Positions 23,413 through 33,035 of a stretch of 64,000 nt of DNA are shown in pieces. Under the pieces are notes generated by a model that saw nothing but the letters and a program-made list of their open reading frames with translations, was not told the origin of the DNA and ran no database searches. How positions within the stretch are numbered: the stretch's first letter is position 1; each line of letters opens with the position of its first letter. The stretch comes from an uncultured Oscillospiraceae bacterium (lineage in GTDB: Bacteria; Bacillota; Clostridia; Oscillospirales; Acutalibacteraceae): the NCBI GenBank assembly GCA_949289045.1, contig CASEMN010000003.1, forward strand, positions 119,682-183,681. Direction: 5' to 3'. The position numbers and the translations under genes are program-made.

Positions 23413-24024
23413 TCAGAAAGATATAACGTCTTTAATATTATCTCTAATATAAGTTTCAGCGAAGTTTATAACAGTTTCAACGCTCTTGGGTACATCTTCA
23501 GACTTATCTTTATCTATACCTTTAAGGGAAGAAAACAGCGACTCCAGCTTATAACTCATAATTGAAGTTGCGTATTTTCCTGGCTCAGAAGGGATTGTAA
23601 ATAACTTATCGGGAACTCTTCCGCAGTCACGGCAGGATAGCAGAAGCCTATACACAATAAGCACATAAATACGGCCAACTATGTCGCTGTATTCCTTGCC
23701 GCCGTCACGGTTTGCCGCTTCTATAACATTTGATGCAGCTCTGATAAGAGTATGAAAATCCATTATATCATCTTCGGGTATATCGTTGGAACCAAGTTCA
23801 CCGTTAAATCCCATACGACTGTCGCTTCTGCCCAAAAGATAATCACAGGTTACACCGTAAAACTCGCTGACTTTAACTACAAAGTCAAGGCCGCACTCTC
23901 TTATTCCCTTTTCATAATGAGAAAGAAGAGCCTGCGAAACGCCGAGTTGTACAGCAGCCTCTTTTTGACTTAGGCCCCTTTCTTTCCGAAGCTCGCTGAG
24001 CCTTCCGGAAAAACTTTTGTTCAT
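23413..24024 (-). CDS. XRE-family regulator with helical C-terminal domain
   Basis: A 203-residue DNA-binding protein: HTH_3 domain at residues 8-65 (LSQKEAAVQLGVSQALLSHYEKG) followed by YGVTCDYLLGRSD, as in Cro/CI-type repressors, then about 130 residues of unrecognised helical sequence. It is divergent from the histidine-phosphatase-like gene and may regulate it or itself; no operator was recognised. Confidence 0.82.
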   Translation of the reverse strand: MNKSFSGRLSELRKERGLSQKEAAVQLGVSQALLSHYEKGIRECGLDFVVKVSEFYGVTCDYLLGRSDSRMGFNGELGSNDIPEDDIMDFHTLIRAASNVIEAANRDGGKEYSDIVGRIYVLIVYRLLLSCRDCGRVPDKLFTIPSEPGKYATSIMSYKLESLFSSLKGIDKDKSEDVPKSVETVINFAETYIRDNIKDVISF

Positions 24025-24140
24025 AACAACACCCCAATAAAATTTTATAATTTTTTTAGATGTTTAAGATTATATACCAAGAGTATATTTATGTATATAC
24101 CGATTTTTACCAAATTTTACATATTTTTTTTGGAGGAGCT

Positions 24141-24854
24141 ATGAAAACATACCTTATTCATCTTGTAAGAAACGGTTTGACAACAGGAAACACCCAAGGC
24201 AGATACATAGGTCATACAGACCTTGAGCTGAGCCTTGAGGGAGAAAAACAACTTGAACGCCTTAAAAAGGAAATGGTTTACCCCCCAGTGGAAGCTGTTT
24301 TTTCAAGTCCTATGAAACGCTGTACAAGAACTGCGGAGATTCTCTATCCAGACCAGAAGCCGATAATTATACGTGATCTCATTGAATGCAATTTTGGTGA
24401 GTTCGAAGGCAAAACTGCTCAGGAGCTGGAAAACAGTCCTCTTTTCCCCCGCTGGCTCGCCGGCGAGGATATTGAGCCCCCTTTCGGAGAGAGCAACCGT
24501 GAATTTGCCGCAAGAGTCTGCGGATGCTTTGAAAAAATAATCGAAGGCGTAATGAAAACAGGCACACAGAACACTGCCGTTTTTACTCACGGCGGCGTAA
24601 TAATGACCCTTTTAGCCGCTTACGGTCTGCCTGAAATGCCAATGCATCAGTGGATGACACCTAACGGCTGCGGATTTACAATCAGGGTAACTCCGTCAGT
24701 ATGGATGAGAGGAAGAAAATTCGAGGTAATAGGCGAATTCCCGTTCTTTCCGGAAAGCGAAGAGGAAAATTATTCAGATTATGAGGATGATTTTTCCGGC
24801 TCGTTTTTCGCAATCGACCTTGAAGATGATGAAGAGGAAGAGAATAAAGAATAA
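24141..24854 (+). CDS. Histidine-phosphatase-superfamily protein lacking the RHG histidine
   Basis: A 237-residue member of the phosphoglycerate-mutase/CobC-like superfamily. Seen: FSSPMKRCTRTAE with Arg60, IECNFGEFEG with Glu82, and the second catalytic His150 in FTHGGVI. The first motif, normally Arg-His-Gly, is Arg10-Asn11-Gly12 (codon AAC), so the phospho-accepting His is missing; a one-base change from CAC would explain it. It is therefore likely an inactive or altered phosphatase. The C-terminal 30 residues are strongly acidic (Glu/Asp runs). ATG 24141 has GGAGGAG just upstream. Confidence 0.85.
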   Translation: MKTYLIHLVRNGLTTGNTQGRYIGHTDLELSLEGEKQLERLKKEMVYPPVEAVFSSPMKRCTRTAEILYPDQKPIIIRDLIECNFGEFEGKTAQELENSPLFPRWLAGEDIEPPFGESNREFAARVCGCFEKIIEGVMKTGTQNTAVFTHGGVIMTLLAAYGLPEMPMHQWMTPNGCGFTIRVTPSVWMRGRKFEVIGEFPFFPESEEENYSDYEDDFSGSFFAIDLEDDEEEENKE

Positions 24855-24863
24855 ACATAATTT

Positions 24864-24899
24864 ATACGGCGGAGATTAATCTCACCGCCGTATTTTTAT
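24864..24899 (+). terminator. Terminator after the phosphatase-like gene
   Basis: Stem ATACGGCGG/CCGCCGTAT (24864-24872 with 24885-24893) and TTTTTAT. Confidence 0.85.
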
Positions 24900-25010
24900 A
24901 TCTCGCAAAGAACAAGTATTTATTTTTGAGGGTAAAAAGATATATTCTCGCTTTGTGTCGTGTCATTTTTCCGTATTTCACGTTATTATCGTAACGAAAG
25001 GAGGCAGAAA

Positions 25011-25520
25011 ATGGATCAGATAAAAATAGGACATTTCCTCAAAGAAATGAGAAAAGACAACGGCCTTACTCAGGAACAACTGGCGGAAAAATTAGGCGTT
25101 TCAAACCGCAGCGTTTCACGCTGGGAAAACGGAAAAAATATGCCTGATTTTGATCTTGTAATCGAAATTGCCAACCTATATGAAATCAGTATTGAAGAAA
25201 TACTAAGCGGAGAAAGGAAAAATGATATGAGCGACAAAGAGAAAGAAACGGCAATGCTTAAAGTTTCGGAATACGAAAACAATGAAAAAATACATTTTGT
25301 CAAACGGCTGCGCATCATACTGATAATTGCTTTTATTCTGCATTTACTGTGTTCGATTCTGGAATTGAGCGGATTAAATATTACCTATGAAGAAACCCAT
25401 TCTTTCTTTATGGGAGCAGTTCTGGGACTACTGGCTTTGAGTATACTTGCAACAACAAAATATGCCGCCAAAATAAGAGCCTTTAAACTTCGGCTTCTCC
25501 AAAAAGGAAACGGCAAATAA
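25011..25520 (+). CDS. XRE-family regulator with two C-terminal membrane segments
   Basis: A 169-residue protein: N-terminal HTH (residues 6-62, GLTQEQLAEKLGVSNRSVSRWENG) and two hydrophobic segments at about 100-120 and 130-148. HTH proteins with membrane tails are common in Firmicutes and may sense the envelope or a partner protein; the target is unknown. ATG at 25011 has AAGGAGG 6 bases before it. Monocistronic, with terminator at 25524-25565. Confidence 0.85.
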   Translation: MDQIKIGHFLKEMRKDNGLTQEQLAEKLGVSNRSVSRWENGKNMPDFDLVIEIANLYEISIEEILSGERKNDMSDKEKETAMLKVSEYENNEKIHFVKRLRIILIIAFILHLLCSILELSGLNITYEETHSFFMGAVLGLLALSILATTKYAAKIRAFKLRLLQKGNGK

Positions 25521-25523
25521 ATT

Positions 25524-25565
25524 AAAAATCTCCCGTACCGATTAAATGGTACAGGAGATTTTTTC
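25524..25565. terminator. Bidirectional terminator between the HTH gene and GH28
   Basis: Imperfect stem AAAATCTCC.GTACC / GGTAC.GGAGATTTT with T6 on the plus side and A-run on the other, between convergent genes. Confidence 0.85.
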
Positions 25566-25587
25566 TGTAATTTTTGTAATATTAGAT

Positions 25588-27090
25588 TTATTTCTCCGAA
25601 AGGTTCACAACGTCGTCATATACAAACTCTTCACGCTCATTGGCTGTACGAGGTGTTATATTGACGTTTTCAAGTACAAGGGTATCAACGTGTCTTGCCC
25701 AAAGTCCGTAAGCGGGAACATCCTTAAAGCGCCAGTTTTCAGGATATGTTGTGGGATACTCCGGAATGAAGGGACGCCATACAATATTCTCTTCGCTTTC
25801 TCTGTAAGTTACGTTTATATTCTTCATTGTGACATTTTTAATGTAATTTGTCTCGCCGTGGTGCTCAACGCCGGAAATAATCATCGGCAGCTCAGCATTC
25901 TTTGAAGTTACGTTTTCAATAACGATATTTTCTACCTTGCCTGCCATATCCTTTGCATCATCGTCAAACATATTTCGGTTGCAAAGGCGGATAAATACAG
26001 GACATGTAACCTGATCAGTTTCAAGGTTTCTTACGGTAATATCGCTTACGACTGAACCGTCGGCAGACTCAATTGAAATACCTGAAACTGAACCAGGATA
26101 AATATCGGGAAGGCTTGCCTTACAGTCCTCAATTGTAACGTCGCTGATATCGCTGTAAGTTTCGGTTCCGATTTTAAATGCATTTGTGCAGGTGATAACC
26201 TCACAGTCTGAAATTCTTATATCAGACATTGCACGGGCATTTTCATCCTTGCCGTTCTTGATTACAACACCGTCGTCACCGGTAGAAATAAAGCAGTGAT
26301 CCACTTTAACGTCGTTTGAACCTACAATATCAATACCGTCTGTATTGGCTACATGGCGGTTGTTGTTAATAACCATGTTCATAACGTCTACGTCGTCACA
26401 CTGATCAAGTTTAAGCGTCCAGTTCATTGAGTTTTCAAGAACGATATTGTCAACTATAACGTCCTCACAGCCTCTGAGCCACACCATCGCATCAGGTCTG
26501 CCGTCAATACCGAAACGGATTCTTGCACGGTATTCACTTCTCATGGTTCTTATATCAGAAACTTCAAGAGGCTCAAAAAGCGGAGATTTTTCAGGAGCAG
26601 TTACAAAATACTCGCCCTCACCGCAGATTTTACCGGGACCGGTAATCTTTATGTTTTCAGCATTTTCCGCTTTAATAAGAGCACCGGAAAAATCGTCAAA
26701 ATTATGGCTTGCCACAATTGAAGAATCGGCGGCTACGCAAAGGGTTACGTTGCTTTTAAGGTTTATAGTGCCTGAACGGTATGCTCCACCCGTTACAAGA
26801 ACAATTCCGCCGCCTTCAGCTGAACAGGTATCTATGGCTTTATTTATGGCGTCGGTGTTAAGTTCGGCATCAACGCTTGCACCATAATCACGTATATCAT
26901 ACATTTTTTCTTCAGTTGGGGTTGTTCCTATTAAATACTGTGAAAACGGAATGTCGGCGTAAAAATCGCCTTCCTGTATCGGCACAACCTCACCTGAATT
27001 TTTGGTGAAGTACCAGTAAAGTCCGCCGGCAACGCAGGCACAAACTATTACTACAACTAAAACACCAATAATAATTTTTGTCTTTTTCAA
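25588..27090 (-). CDS. Membrane-anchored GH28 polygalacturonase-like glycosidase
   Basis: Right-handed beta-helix enzyme acting on galacturonan or a related uronic-acid polymer. Residues 5-27 are a signal anchor. From about 65: IRDYGASVDAELNTDAINKA (typical N-terminal pectate-lyase-like segment), then the catalytic region NTDGID and STGDDGVVIK, with the Asp residues of GH28 present. The usual GHG motif is replaced by AFKIGTETY, as in distant GH28 subgroups, so substrate is uncertain. Start is TTG at 27090 with AAGGGA upstream. It lies 69 bases after the GH89 gene, same direction, likely one operon. Confidence 0.85.
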   Translation of the reverse strand: MKKTKIIIGVLVVVIVCACVAGGLYWYFTKNSGEVVPIQEGDFYADIPFSQYLIGTTPTEEKMYDIRDYGASVDAELNTDAINKAIDTCSAEGGGIVLVTGGAYRSGTINLKSNVTLCVAADSSIVASHNFDDFSGALIKAENAENIKITGPGKICGEGEYFVTAPEKSPLFEPLEVSDIRTMRSEYRARIRFGIDGRPDAMVWLRGCEDVIVDNIVLENSMNWTLKLDQCDDVDVMNMVINNNRHVANTDGIDIVGSNDVKVDHCFISTGDDGVVIKNGKDENARAMSDIRISDCEVITCTNAFKIGTETYSDISDVTIEDCKASLPDIYPGSVSGISIESADGSVVSDITVRNLETDQVTCPVFIRLCNRNMFDDDAKDMAGKVENIVIENVTSKNAELPMIISGVEHHGETNYIKNVTMKNINVTYRESEENIVWRPFIPEYPTTYPENWRFKDVPAYGLWARHVDTLVLENVNITPRTANEREEFVYDDVVNLSEK

Positions 27091-27159
27091 AGACCATCCC
27101 TTCTTTCTTAAAGCTTTTATACGTTGGCAGAATTTTAAAATTTAAAGACTGTTTCAGCC

Positions 27160-29661
27160 TTATGAAAATATTTTTTCTCCGACTTCTTTAAGAGATTTTG
27201 AAGACGGTACACAGGGGTATTCCTTTCTTGAGCAAACCCACTGCCATTCCTGCTGGAACCAATCTATATGAGTTTTCTCTCCGGTCTCAATTTCTTTCGC
27301 CTTAGCCTCTATCCAGCGCTCCCAGCGTTTAAGATAGAGATCCTCTGCAAGACCTGACCACTGGCGGTTTGAATAATCGTGAAGCATTCCTACGTCGCTC
27401 TGATACTGTCCGCCCCAGGTTGTAATAAGCATTTTGGCGTTAAGCATAAACAGGTCTTTTGTAAAGTCGTCGTCATCCTTACAAAGATCCTGAGCCATGG
27501 AAATCCAGCCGCCTACAAGCCATTCGGGATTAGTGCCGATTATATCGCAGGTAGTGTGAATTTTTTCAAGGAATTTTTCCGATTCCGCCTTAAAGGCTTC
27601 AAGATTCTTTGCTTTATAAGCTTCACCCATAGCTTTTTGGTTTGCCTGAAGACGGTTTGACATAACCTGACGCAAACAGTCGGCAACATCATAGCGGTAT
27701 TCGCTGCTTTCGGAAAGCTTATCATAATCCTTAAGAAGTAATTTTACGGCATTTTCAAACTTTTCTGCATCGTAGTAGATAAACGCAGTTCCCCAAGTGG
27801 AAGCGGATTTTACATTTTCAGAGGGCCTTGCACACATCGCAGACTCCGGTGCACCCTCTCCGCCGCCGGCAGTAGAATTATAGACAGTTTCAAGAAGAAG
27901 CTTCCATGCCTCATATGCGCTTTCGGATTCTCCGCCGTAACGCCTTTCGGCATAATCTTTAAGCCACAGCTTTACATCTGTCTTCTCAGCGGCGGAATCC
28001 TTTGTCTGCTGCCAGGGCATTTCAAGGAAGAAGTCAAACATAACGGGATTTGAGCGTGATGCTTCCTGAGTTATTCCGACTCCGCCCATAGCTTTAGCTG
28101 TATTCATAGCGTCGGGCACATCATTGCAGAGAGTTGCAAGGTGTCCGTTAAGACCCATTCTGCCGCCGAAGTTATTGAGCATACAGAAAACCCACGGTGT
28201 AAAGTGGAACTCCTTGCCTCTAAAGTTCTTCCAATGAGGTTTATTTTCAGCAAACAAATCGAGAATAAGAAGCCTCTCTTTTTCCTTACGAGCCGCTAAA
28301 AGTATTCCCGTAGAGGGGTTTTTATCCCATGACTGAATTACCCAGACACATTTCGGGTCAAACTTTTTCATGGCTCCAATGATGTTTTTGCCCACGCTGT
28401 AAAGTGATACGCCCTTACGATTACCGCCTTCATGGAATGGGTCGGTGGCATAGGCATGAGAAGATTTTCCGTAAACCTCTGCCTGTGATTCATAGAAAAG
28501 CTTTGCATAGCGGTGGAAAGATTTTGTGTTTGTCTTTACCATCCAAGGCCTTTCGTATTTATTCCATAATCCCTGAGGAAGCACTTTAACTTTGGGATCT
28601 TTCTTTGCTATATCGGCAGGTATCATTCCGCTGTAGCCCTCTAAAACAGGCTCCATTCCCATTGCACGCATAAAGAACTGATTCTTTCTTGCAAGCTCTG
28701 TACGCTTTTTAAACCAGCTGTCGGGAAGTGGGCCACCGAAAGCAGACATATTTGACATATAAAGCCATGCAAAATATGCGGGACCGGTCAAAAACTTTTT
28801 GACTTCTTCGTAGGTATAGCCGATCTTCATCATAAATCTGCGCCATACCTCTTCCTGAGCGGTAATATCAAGAACTAAATTTACACCGTTAAGTGCAAGA
28901 TAATCGAGCTCCTGCTGCCACTGCTCCTCGCCCCAGAAAGCCATTGTATAGGAATGAGTGCAGTAATTATAGGCATATCTGTTTTTAGCTCTGCAGTATC
29001 TTGTAATTTCTCCCTCAAAAACAGGAGCCTCTTCGGGAAGATTCATCTGTTTTCCCATCTGAGAAACATGGCACTTACAATAGTATTTAAGATAATGGTT
29101 TATGCCTGCCGCAAGGCTTACGCCATTTCTTCCGGTTACTGAAATTTTTCCGTCCTTTACGGAAAGAGTAAAGGAATCGGTCTCACCGGGTACAAGAGAA
29201 AACTCGAACCAGCTTACATATTTTTCTCCCATTACACGGGAAACAAGTCCTTTAACCGCTTCGTATGTATCTTCTTCGGTAATCTCTCTCGCCCAGGGAG
29301 TTTTGTCAAAATCCTCTGCGCCGAAATCCTGCGGTTTTTCCTCGCATCTTTCGAAATCATCATATTCGCCGTCAAAAGATTCCAAAGTAAATGTTTTAGC
29401 GGTAAGGTTAAGAACTCTTATAAATCTGATTTTTCCGTCAAAAGGAAAGGTAAGAGCTTTTTCTTCTTCGCTTAAATTAAAATCTCCTATAAGCTTGAAG
29501 CTGAGCCTATCTGCTCCGCCGTAAATTCGCACCGCTCCGTTTCCGCTGTAACCGAATTTAAGGCTTTTCATAGAGCAAAGTCCGCCTAAATCAGCCTCCC
29601 AGTAATTAAGCTCAGACTGGGGACACCAGTTGATGCTTACAATTTTGCAAATTTTATCCAT
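27160..29661 (-). CDS. GH89 alpha-N-acetylglucosaminidase, no signal peptide
   Basis: Removes terminal alpha-linked GlcNAc, as found in heparan sulfate and gastric mucin. The 833-residue protein has the N-terminal NAGLU domain, the (beta/alpha)8 core starting at RYAYNYCTHSYTMAFWGEEQ with ALNGVNLVLDITAQEEVW, and a helical C-terminal domain ending near WQWVCSRKEYP. Catalytic Glu residues probably lie in TAQEEVW and MGGVGITQEASRSNPVMF. No signal peptide or transmembrane helix is seen, so it should act on imported oligosaccharides. ATG at 29661 was chosen over upstream TTG 29709 because of AGGGG upstream. Confidence 0.9.
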   Translation of the reverse strand: MDKICKIVSINWCPQSELNYWEADLGGLCSMKSLKFGYSGNGAVRIYGGADRLSFKLIGDFNLSEEEKALTFPFDGKIRFIRVLNLTAKTFTLESFDGEYDDFERCEEKPQDFGAEDFDKTPWAREITEEDTYEAVKGLVSRVMGEKYVSWFEFSLVPGETDSFTLSVKDGKISVTGRNGVSLAAGINHYLKYYCKCHVSQMGKQMNLPEEAPVFEGEITRYCRAKNRYAYNYCTHSYTMAFWGEEQWQQELDYLALNGVNLVLDITAQEEVWRRFMMKIGYTYEEVKKFLTGPAYFAWLYMSNMSAFGGPLPDSWFKKRTELARKNQFFMRAMGMEPVLEGYSGMIPADIAKKDPKVKVLPQGLWNKYERPWMVKTNTKSFHRYAKLFYESQAEVYGKSSHAYATDPFHEGGNRKGVSLYSVGKNIIGAMKKFDPKCVWVIQSWDKNPSTGILLAARKEKERLLILDLFAENKPHWKNFRGKEFHFTPWVFCMLNNFGGRMGLNGHLATLCNDVPDAMNTAKAMGGVGITQEASRSNPVMFDFFLEMPWQQTKDSAAEKTDVKLWLKDYAERRYGGESESAYEAWKLLLETVYNSTAGGGEGAPESAMCARPSENVKSASTWGTAFIYYDAEKFENAVKLLLKDYDKLSESSEYRYDVADCLRQVMSNRLQANQKAMGEAYKAKNLEAFKAESEKFLEKIHTTCDIIGTNPEWLVGGWISMAQDLCKDDDDFTKDLFMLNAKMLITTWGGQYQSDVGMLHDYSNRQWSGLAEDLYLKRWERWIEAKAKEIETGEKTHIDWFQQEWQWVCSRKEYPCVPSSKSLKEVGEKIFS

Positions 29662-29751
29662 GTTCTCAAACACCCCTGATTTAATGTCTTGCATATATAT
29701 CCACACCAAAAAACTAATTATTATAAATCTGTTTTCCGGTAATGTATAGCT

Positions 29752-30579
29752 TTATTTATATATTTTTGCTATTGCCCCTAAAAAAAGCTTATCGGGCAAT
29801 ATACGCTTTAACGCCATAACCGCCTTGTACATTGCACCTACAGTTATATGCACAGGTGGATTTTCTTTTTCACTGGCTTTGAGAGCCACTAAAGCCGGCT
29901 TCATAGGCGATACTCCGTTTTCTTCATCGTGAGCCATTTTAGCAACTGCGCTTTCGCAGTGCTCACGGTAAGGGGAATTTTCAGGCAATGACATTCTTCT
30001 GGCATCGGTAAAACCGGTTTTTGTGTCTCCCGGTTCAATTATGCACACCCTTATTCCGAAATCCTTTGTCTCAGCCCTGAGAGCCTGAGCGTAAGCGTCA
30101 AGGGCATATTTACTGGAAGAATAATGGCTCTGATAAGGCAGAGGAACTCTTCCGGCAACTGAGCTCATAATAAGCACAAGTCCCTTTCCCTGATTTCTAA
30201 ACACAGGAAGCACGTGACGGTTAACCCTTAAAACTCCGAAATAATTTACCTCAAACTGTCTTCTTACATCCTCTTCAAAGGTATCCTCGGCAGCTCCTGC
30301 AATGCCCATACCGGCACAGCAAAGAACTATACCTATTCCTGTTTCTCCTGCGATTTTCTCAACGCAGTTTTTTACGGACTCCTCATCACATACATCCATT
30401 TTTATGGAAATAATTTCACCGAAACCTATCTTTTCCGTTTTTTCTTCACAATGTCTTGAAGCAGCCCAAACCGTATAGCCTTTCTCAGCGAATAGCTCCG
30501 CCGCAGCTCTGCCTATTCCGGATGAACCGCCGGTTATAAGTATACTTTTACCGTAAGGATAAACCATAGCAAATGCCAT
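29752..30579 (-). CDS. Short-chain dehydrogenase/reductase (classical SDR)
   Basis: An NAD(P)-dependent oxidoreductase of about 275 residues. Seen: the dinucleotide loop TGGSSGIG near residue 16, the NYFG segment, a catalytic Ser in IMSSVAGR and the YSSSK active site (Tyr-x-x-x-Lys). EPGDTKTGF fits SDRs acting on carbonyls or lipids; substrate unknown. Start is uncertain: ATGs at 30579 and 30567 are both possible and neither has a clear ribosome site. It sits between the rsmI group and GH89 in the same direction. Confidence 0.85.
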   Translation of the reverse strand: MAFAMVYPYGKSILITGGSSGIGRAAAELFAEKGYTVWAASRHCEEKTEKIGFGEIISIKMDVCDEESVKNCVEKIAGETGIGIVLCCAGMGIAGAAEDTFEEDVRRQFEVNYFGVLRVNRHVLPVFRNQGKGLVLIMSSVAGRVPLPYQSHYSSSKYALDAYAQALRAETKDFGIRVCIIEPGDTKTGFTDARRMSLPENSPYREHCESAVAKMAHDEENGVSPMKPALVALKASEKENPPVHITVGAMYKAVMALKRILPDKLFLGAIAKIYK

Positions 30580-30647
30580 AGGGCACAAAATCAAAAGGCA
30601 ATATGAATTTGCCCGTGAGAAATCATGCCCACCCTTTCTGTTTATTT

Positions 30648-31259
30648 TCAGTCCTTAAAGCTAAGGAAATCTTCCGAATGTTCTCTTATGTACTTTGCAG
30701 AAAGTCCGCAAACGTCAACAGTCTTAATTATTTGAGCAAACTCTCCGTCAAGACGTGAAATTTCATCGCCATCAACAGAAACCTCTTCGTTATTGTCATC
30801 GGACATATTGTACTCTTGTTTTATAATCTCAGTAAGTTTTTTATTTTTGAAAACCTCATCCGCTGCCGGTGAGACAAGCCCCGTTAAAGGCTCTCCGTTC
30901 TTTTTAAAGAACTCATAAAGACCGTCCTTTGTATCCTCAATAAGGTATTCCAACGTATAAACATATTTACAGGAAAGAGGAAGCTGATTAAATCTTTCCT
31001 CCATGTCAATATGTCTTTCAAGATGGAACTGCACACTTGCCGCAGCTCCCTCAAGAAGCTTTTCGTCGGGAGTGTTTTCTATCTTTTCTTTTGTAAGCTC
31101 TTCAAAGTCACGCTTAAGCTCTGCCTGATGGATAAGCTGCTGCTTTAGTTCCTCCTGACGGCGGTAGTGCTCCTTTGAAGTTTTAGATGCCTTACGCCAC
31201 ATAAACACAAGCAGCACAACGGCAAGCACAAGTATAATCCACAAATAGAAATTATCCAT
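30648..31259 (-). CDS. Single-pass membrane protein with coiled coil, unknown function
   Basis: A 203-residue protein with one N-terminal membrane helix (5-21), then a charged coiled coil (about 25-65) and a soluble domain with LPLSCKYVYTLEYLIEDTKDG and FFKKNGE. That segment faintly resembles DUF4375/DMP19-like domains, but I would not assign it. ATG has AGGAGG upstream, inside the tail of rsmI, so it is translationally coupled to rsmI and probably in the same operon. No catalytic motif seen. Confidence 0.75.
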   Translation of the reverse strand: MDNFYLWIILVLAVVLLVFMWRKASKTSKEHYRRQEELKQQLIHQAELKRDFEELTKEKIENTPDEKLLEGAAASVQFHLERHIDMEERFNQLPLSCKYVYTLEYLIEDTKDGLYEFFKKNGEPLTGLVSPAADEVFKNKKLTEIIKQEYNMSDDNNEEVSVDGDEISRLDGEFAQIIKTVDVCGLSAKYIREHSEDFLSFKD

Positions 31260-31261
31260 TT

Positions 31262-32086
31262 TTATTCCTCCTGAAGGGCTTTATATATTTCACCCTTTTT
31301 TATTCCCGTATCCCTTGCCGCAAGCCTTGCGGCGCCGCTGACAGCTTCTCCTTTTTCCATGTAATCCTTTGCAATCTGAACGGCATCTGCCAGCGTCCAA
31401 CGGAGCTTCTGCTTTTTTGCTCCTTCAATAACCAGAACTATTTCGCCTTTTATTTCTCCATTTGCGTAATCCTCCGCAGCCTTTTTAAGGGTTGTCCTGA
31501 TTACTTCCTCGTGTATCTTGGTTATCTCCCTGACTATGGCAATACGCCTGTCACCTAAAACATTTGCCATGTCTTTCAGGGTTGCTGAAAGCTTATGCGG
31601 GGCTTCATAAAAAACCATGGTTCTTGTTTCATTTACTATTTCTTCAAGGTGTTCTCTTCTGCTTTTCTTGTTTACGCTTAAAAAGCCCTCAAAGGTAAAA
31701 CGTCCTGTAGGAAGTCCTGATACGGCAACTGCCGTTGCAAAAGCAGTAGGTCCCGGTACCGCACATACCTTGACGCCTTTTTCGTGGCAGATTGAAACCA
31801 GCTCTTCGCCGGGGTCTGAAATGGCTGGCATACCTGCATCGCTTACAAGCACGCAGTTTTCGCCGTTTAAAATACGCTGTAAAATCTCGCCACCGCGCTC
31901 TCTTTTGTTATGTTCAAAATAACTCATCATTGGCTTTTTTAAACCCAGATGATTTAAAAGCTTTACAGTTACTCTTGTATCCTCTGCGGCTATAAAGTCG
32001 CACTCCTCAAAAGCCTTTGCCGCTCTCGGAGACATATCCCCTAAATTTCCTATAGGTGTACCAACAACATAAAGTATTCCGCTCAT
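31262..32086 (-). CDS. rsmI: 16S rRNA (cytidine-1402 2'-O)-methyltransferase
   Basis: Methylates C1402 in the decoding centre of 16S rRNA. The 274-residue protein shows the tetrapyrrole-methylase fold: GTPIGNLGDMSPRA at residues 9-22, AAEDTR, LVSDAGMPAISDPG and AVPGPTAFATAVAVSGLP, all diagnostic of RsmI. It overlaps the upstream N6-adenine methyltransferase gene by 4 bases, a pairing kept in many Firmicutes. Confidence 0.95.
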   Translation of the reverse strand: MSGILYVVGTPIGNLGDMSPRAAKAFEECDFIAAEDTRVTVKLLNHLGLKKPMMSYFEHNKRERGGEILQRILNGENCVLVSDAGMPAISDPGEELVSICHEKGVKVCAVPGPTAFATAVAVSGLPTGRFTFEGFLSVNKKSRREHLEEIVNETRTMVFYEAPHKLSATLKDMANVLGDRRIAIVREITKIHEEVIRTTLKKAAEDYANGEIKGEIVLVIEGAKKQKLRWTLADAVQIAKDYMEKGEAVSGAARLAARDTGIKKGEIYKALQEE

Positions 32087-32823
32087 TTAACATTCTCCCT
32101 GTAATCCCCTAAAATCCTAAGCAGTTCCTCTGAATCGCTGCCGTCGGGGTTTTGAATAAAGAGATTCTTCTCCACTCTCATTCCGGGCTTTCCGCCCTTT
32201 CTGCCTTCAATAAGCACAAGCCACGGCTCACACTGACTGTTTTTGCTGACAAATCTTATCCGCTTAGGCTCAATTTTATAACTGCTCATTTTGCACAGTA
32301 TTTCACAGAGTCTTTCCGGACGATAACAAAAACAGACCCTTCCCCCATATCTGACAAGATATGCAGCAGCAGCACATACATCATCGGCAGTACATAAAGT
32401 TTCATGCCTTGCAATTTTTTCCGCAGAAGCTGTACTCTCTATACCCGCTCCCGCTCCTTTATAAGGCGGATTCATTGTAACTATATCAAAGCTGCCGGCA
32501 GGGGGCAGACTTTTTTTATCCTTTATATCGCAGTTAATCGCCTGCATCTTTTCGGAAAGTCCGCTTTTTTCTATTCCCTTTCTGAACTGTTCCGCTCCCT
32601 TTGGCTGAATTTCAATTCCGCACACAAATGAGGGTGAAGCGTTTCTCATCATGGCAAGGGGGATTATCCCGCAGCCGGTGCCCATATCGCACACCCTGTC
32701 CTTGGTCTTGGGAGAGGCGAAATCAGCAAGCAAAAGCGCATCGGTGCCGAAGCCGTGGGAAGATGAAATAACGGCATAAATGCCTTTACCGAGATATTCA
32801 TATTTTTCCTGTCCCTGAGCCAC
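32083..32823 (-). CDS. TrmN6/YfiC-like N6-adenine methyltransferase
   Basis: A 246-residue class I SAM-dependent methyltransferase: SAM motif CDMGTGCGIIPLAMM and catalytic NPPY (MNPPYKG), the mark of N6-adenine transferases; closest to the YfiC group that modifies A37 of tRNA-Val. The start is GTG at 32823, with GGAGG 7 bases upstream; the frame extends 51 codons further but that part is implausible. Four-base overlap with rsmI supports co-translation. Substrate is inferred from family only. Confidence 0.88.
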   Translation of the reverse strand: MAQGQEKYEYLGKGIYAVISSSHGFGTDALLLADFASPKTKDRVCDMGTGCGIIPLAMMRNASPSFVCGIEIQPKGAEQFRKGIEKSGLSEKMQAINCDIKDKKSLPPAGSFDIVTMNPPYKGAGAGIESTASAEKIARHETLCTADDVCAAAAYLVRYGGRVCFCYRPERLCEILCKMSSYKIEPKRIRFVSKNSQCEPWLVLIEGRKGGKPGMRVEKNLFIQNPDGSDSEELLRILGDYRENVK

Positions 32824-32953
32824 GGTTTCACCTCCGAAATTTTCCACATATACATGTTTGAATGTAAATTTATTCTTTTCAATATTAATTTTTATTATAT
32901 TATAAATACATCTTACAGGCAAGAATAAAAATCCCGCAAAAGGTCCAAAATTG

Positions 32954-32982
32954 AAAAAGGCACTGTGAAAATTCACAGTGCC
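32954..32982 (-). terminator. Terminator after the SASP gene
   Basis: On the minus strand an 11-base perfect stem (GGCACTGTGAA arms, 32959-32982) followed by TTTTT (32954-32958). Confidence 0.9.
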
Positions 32983-33035
32983 CCAAACGCTGCATTAATA
33001 CGCAGCTTTGTTTATCAATTTACTGAGAAACGAGG

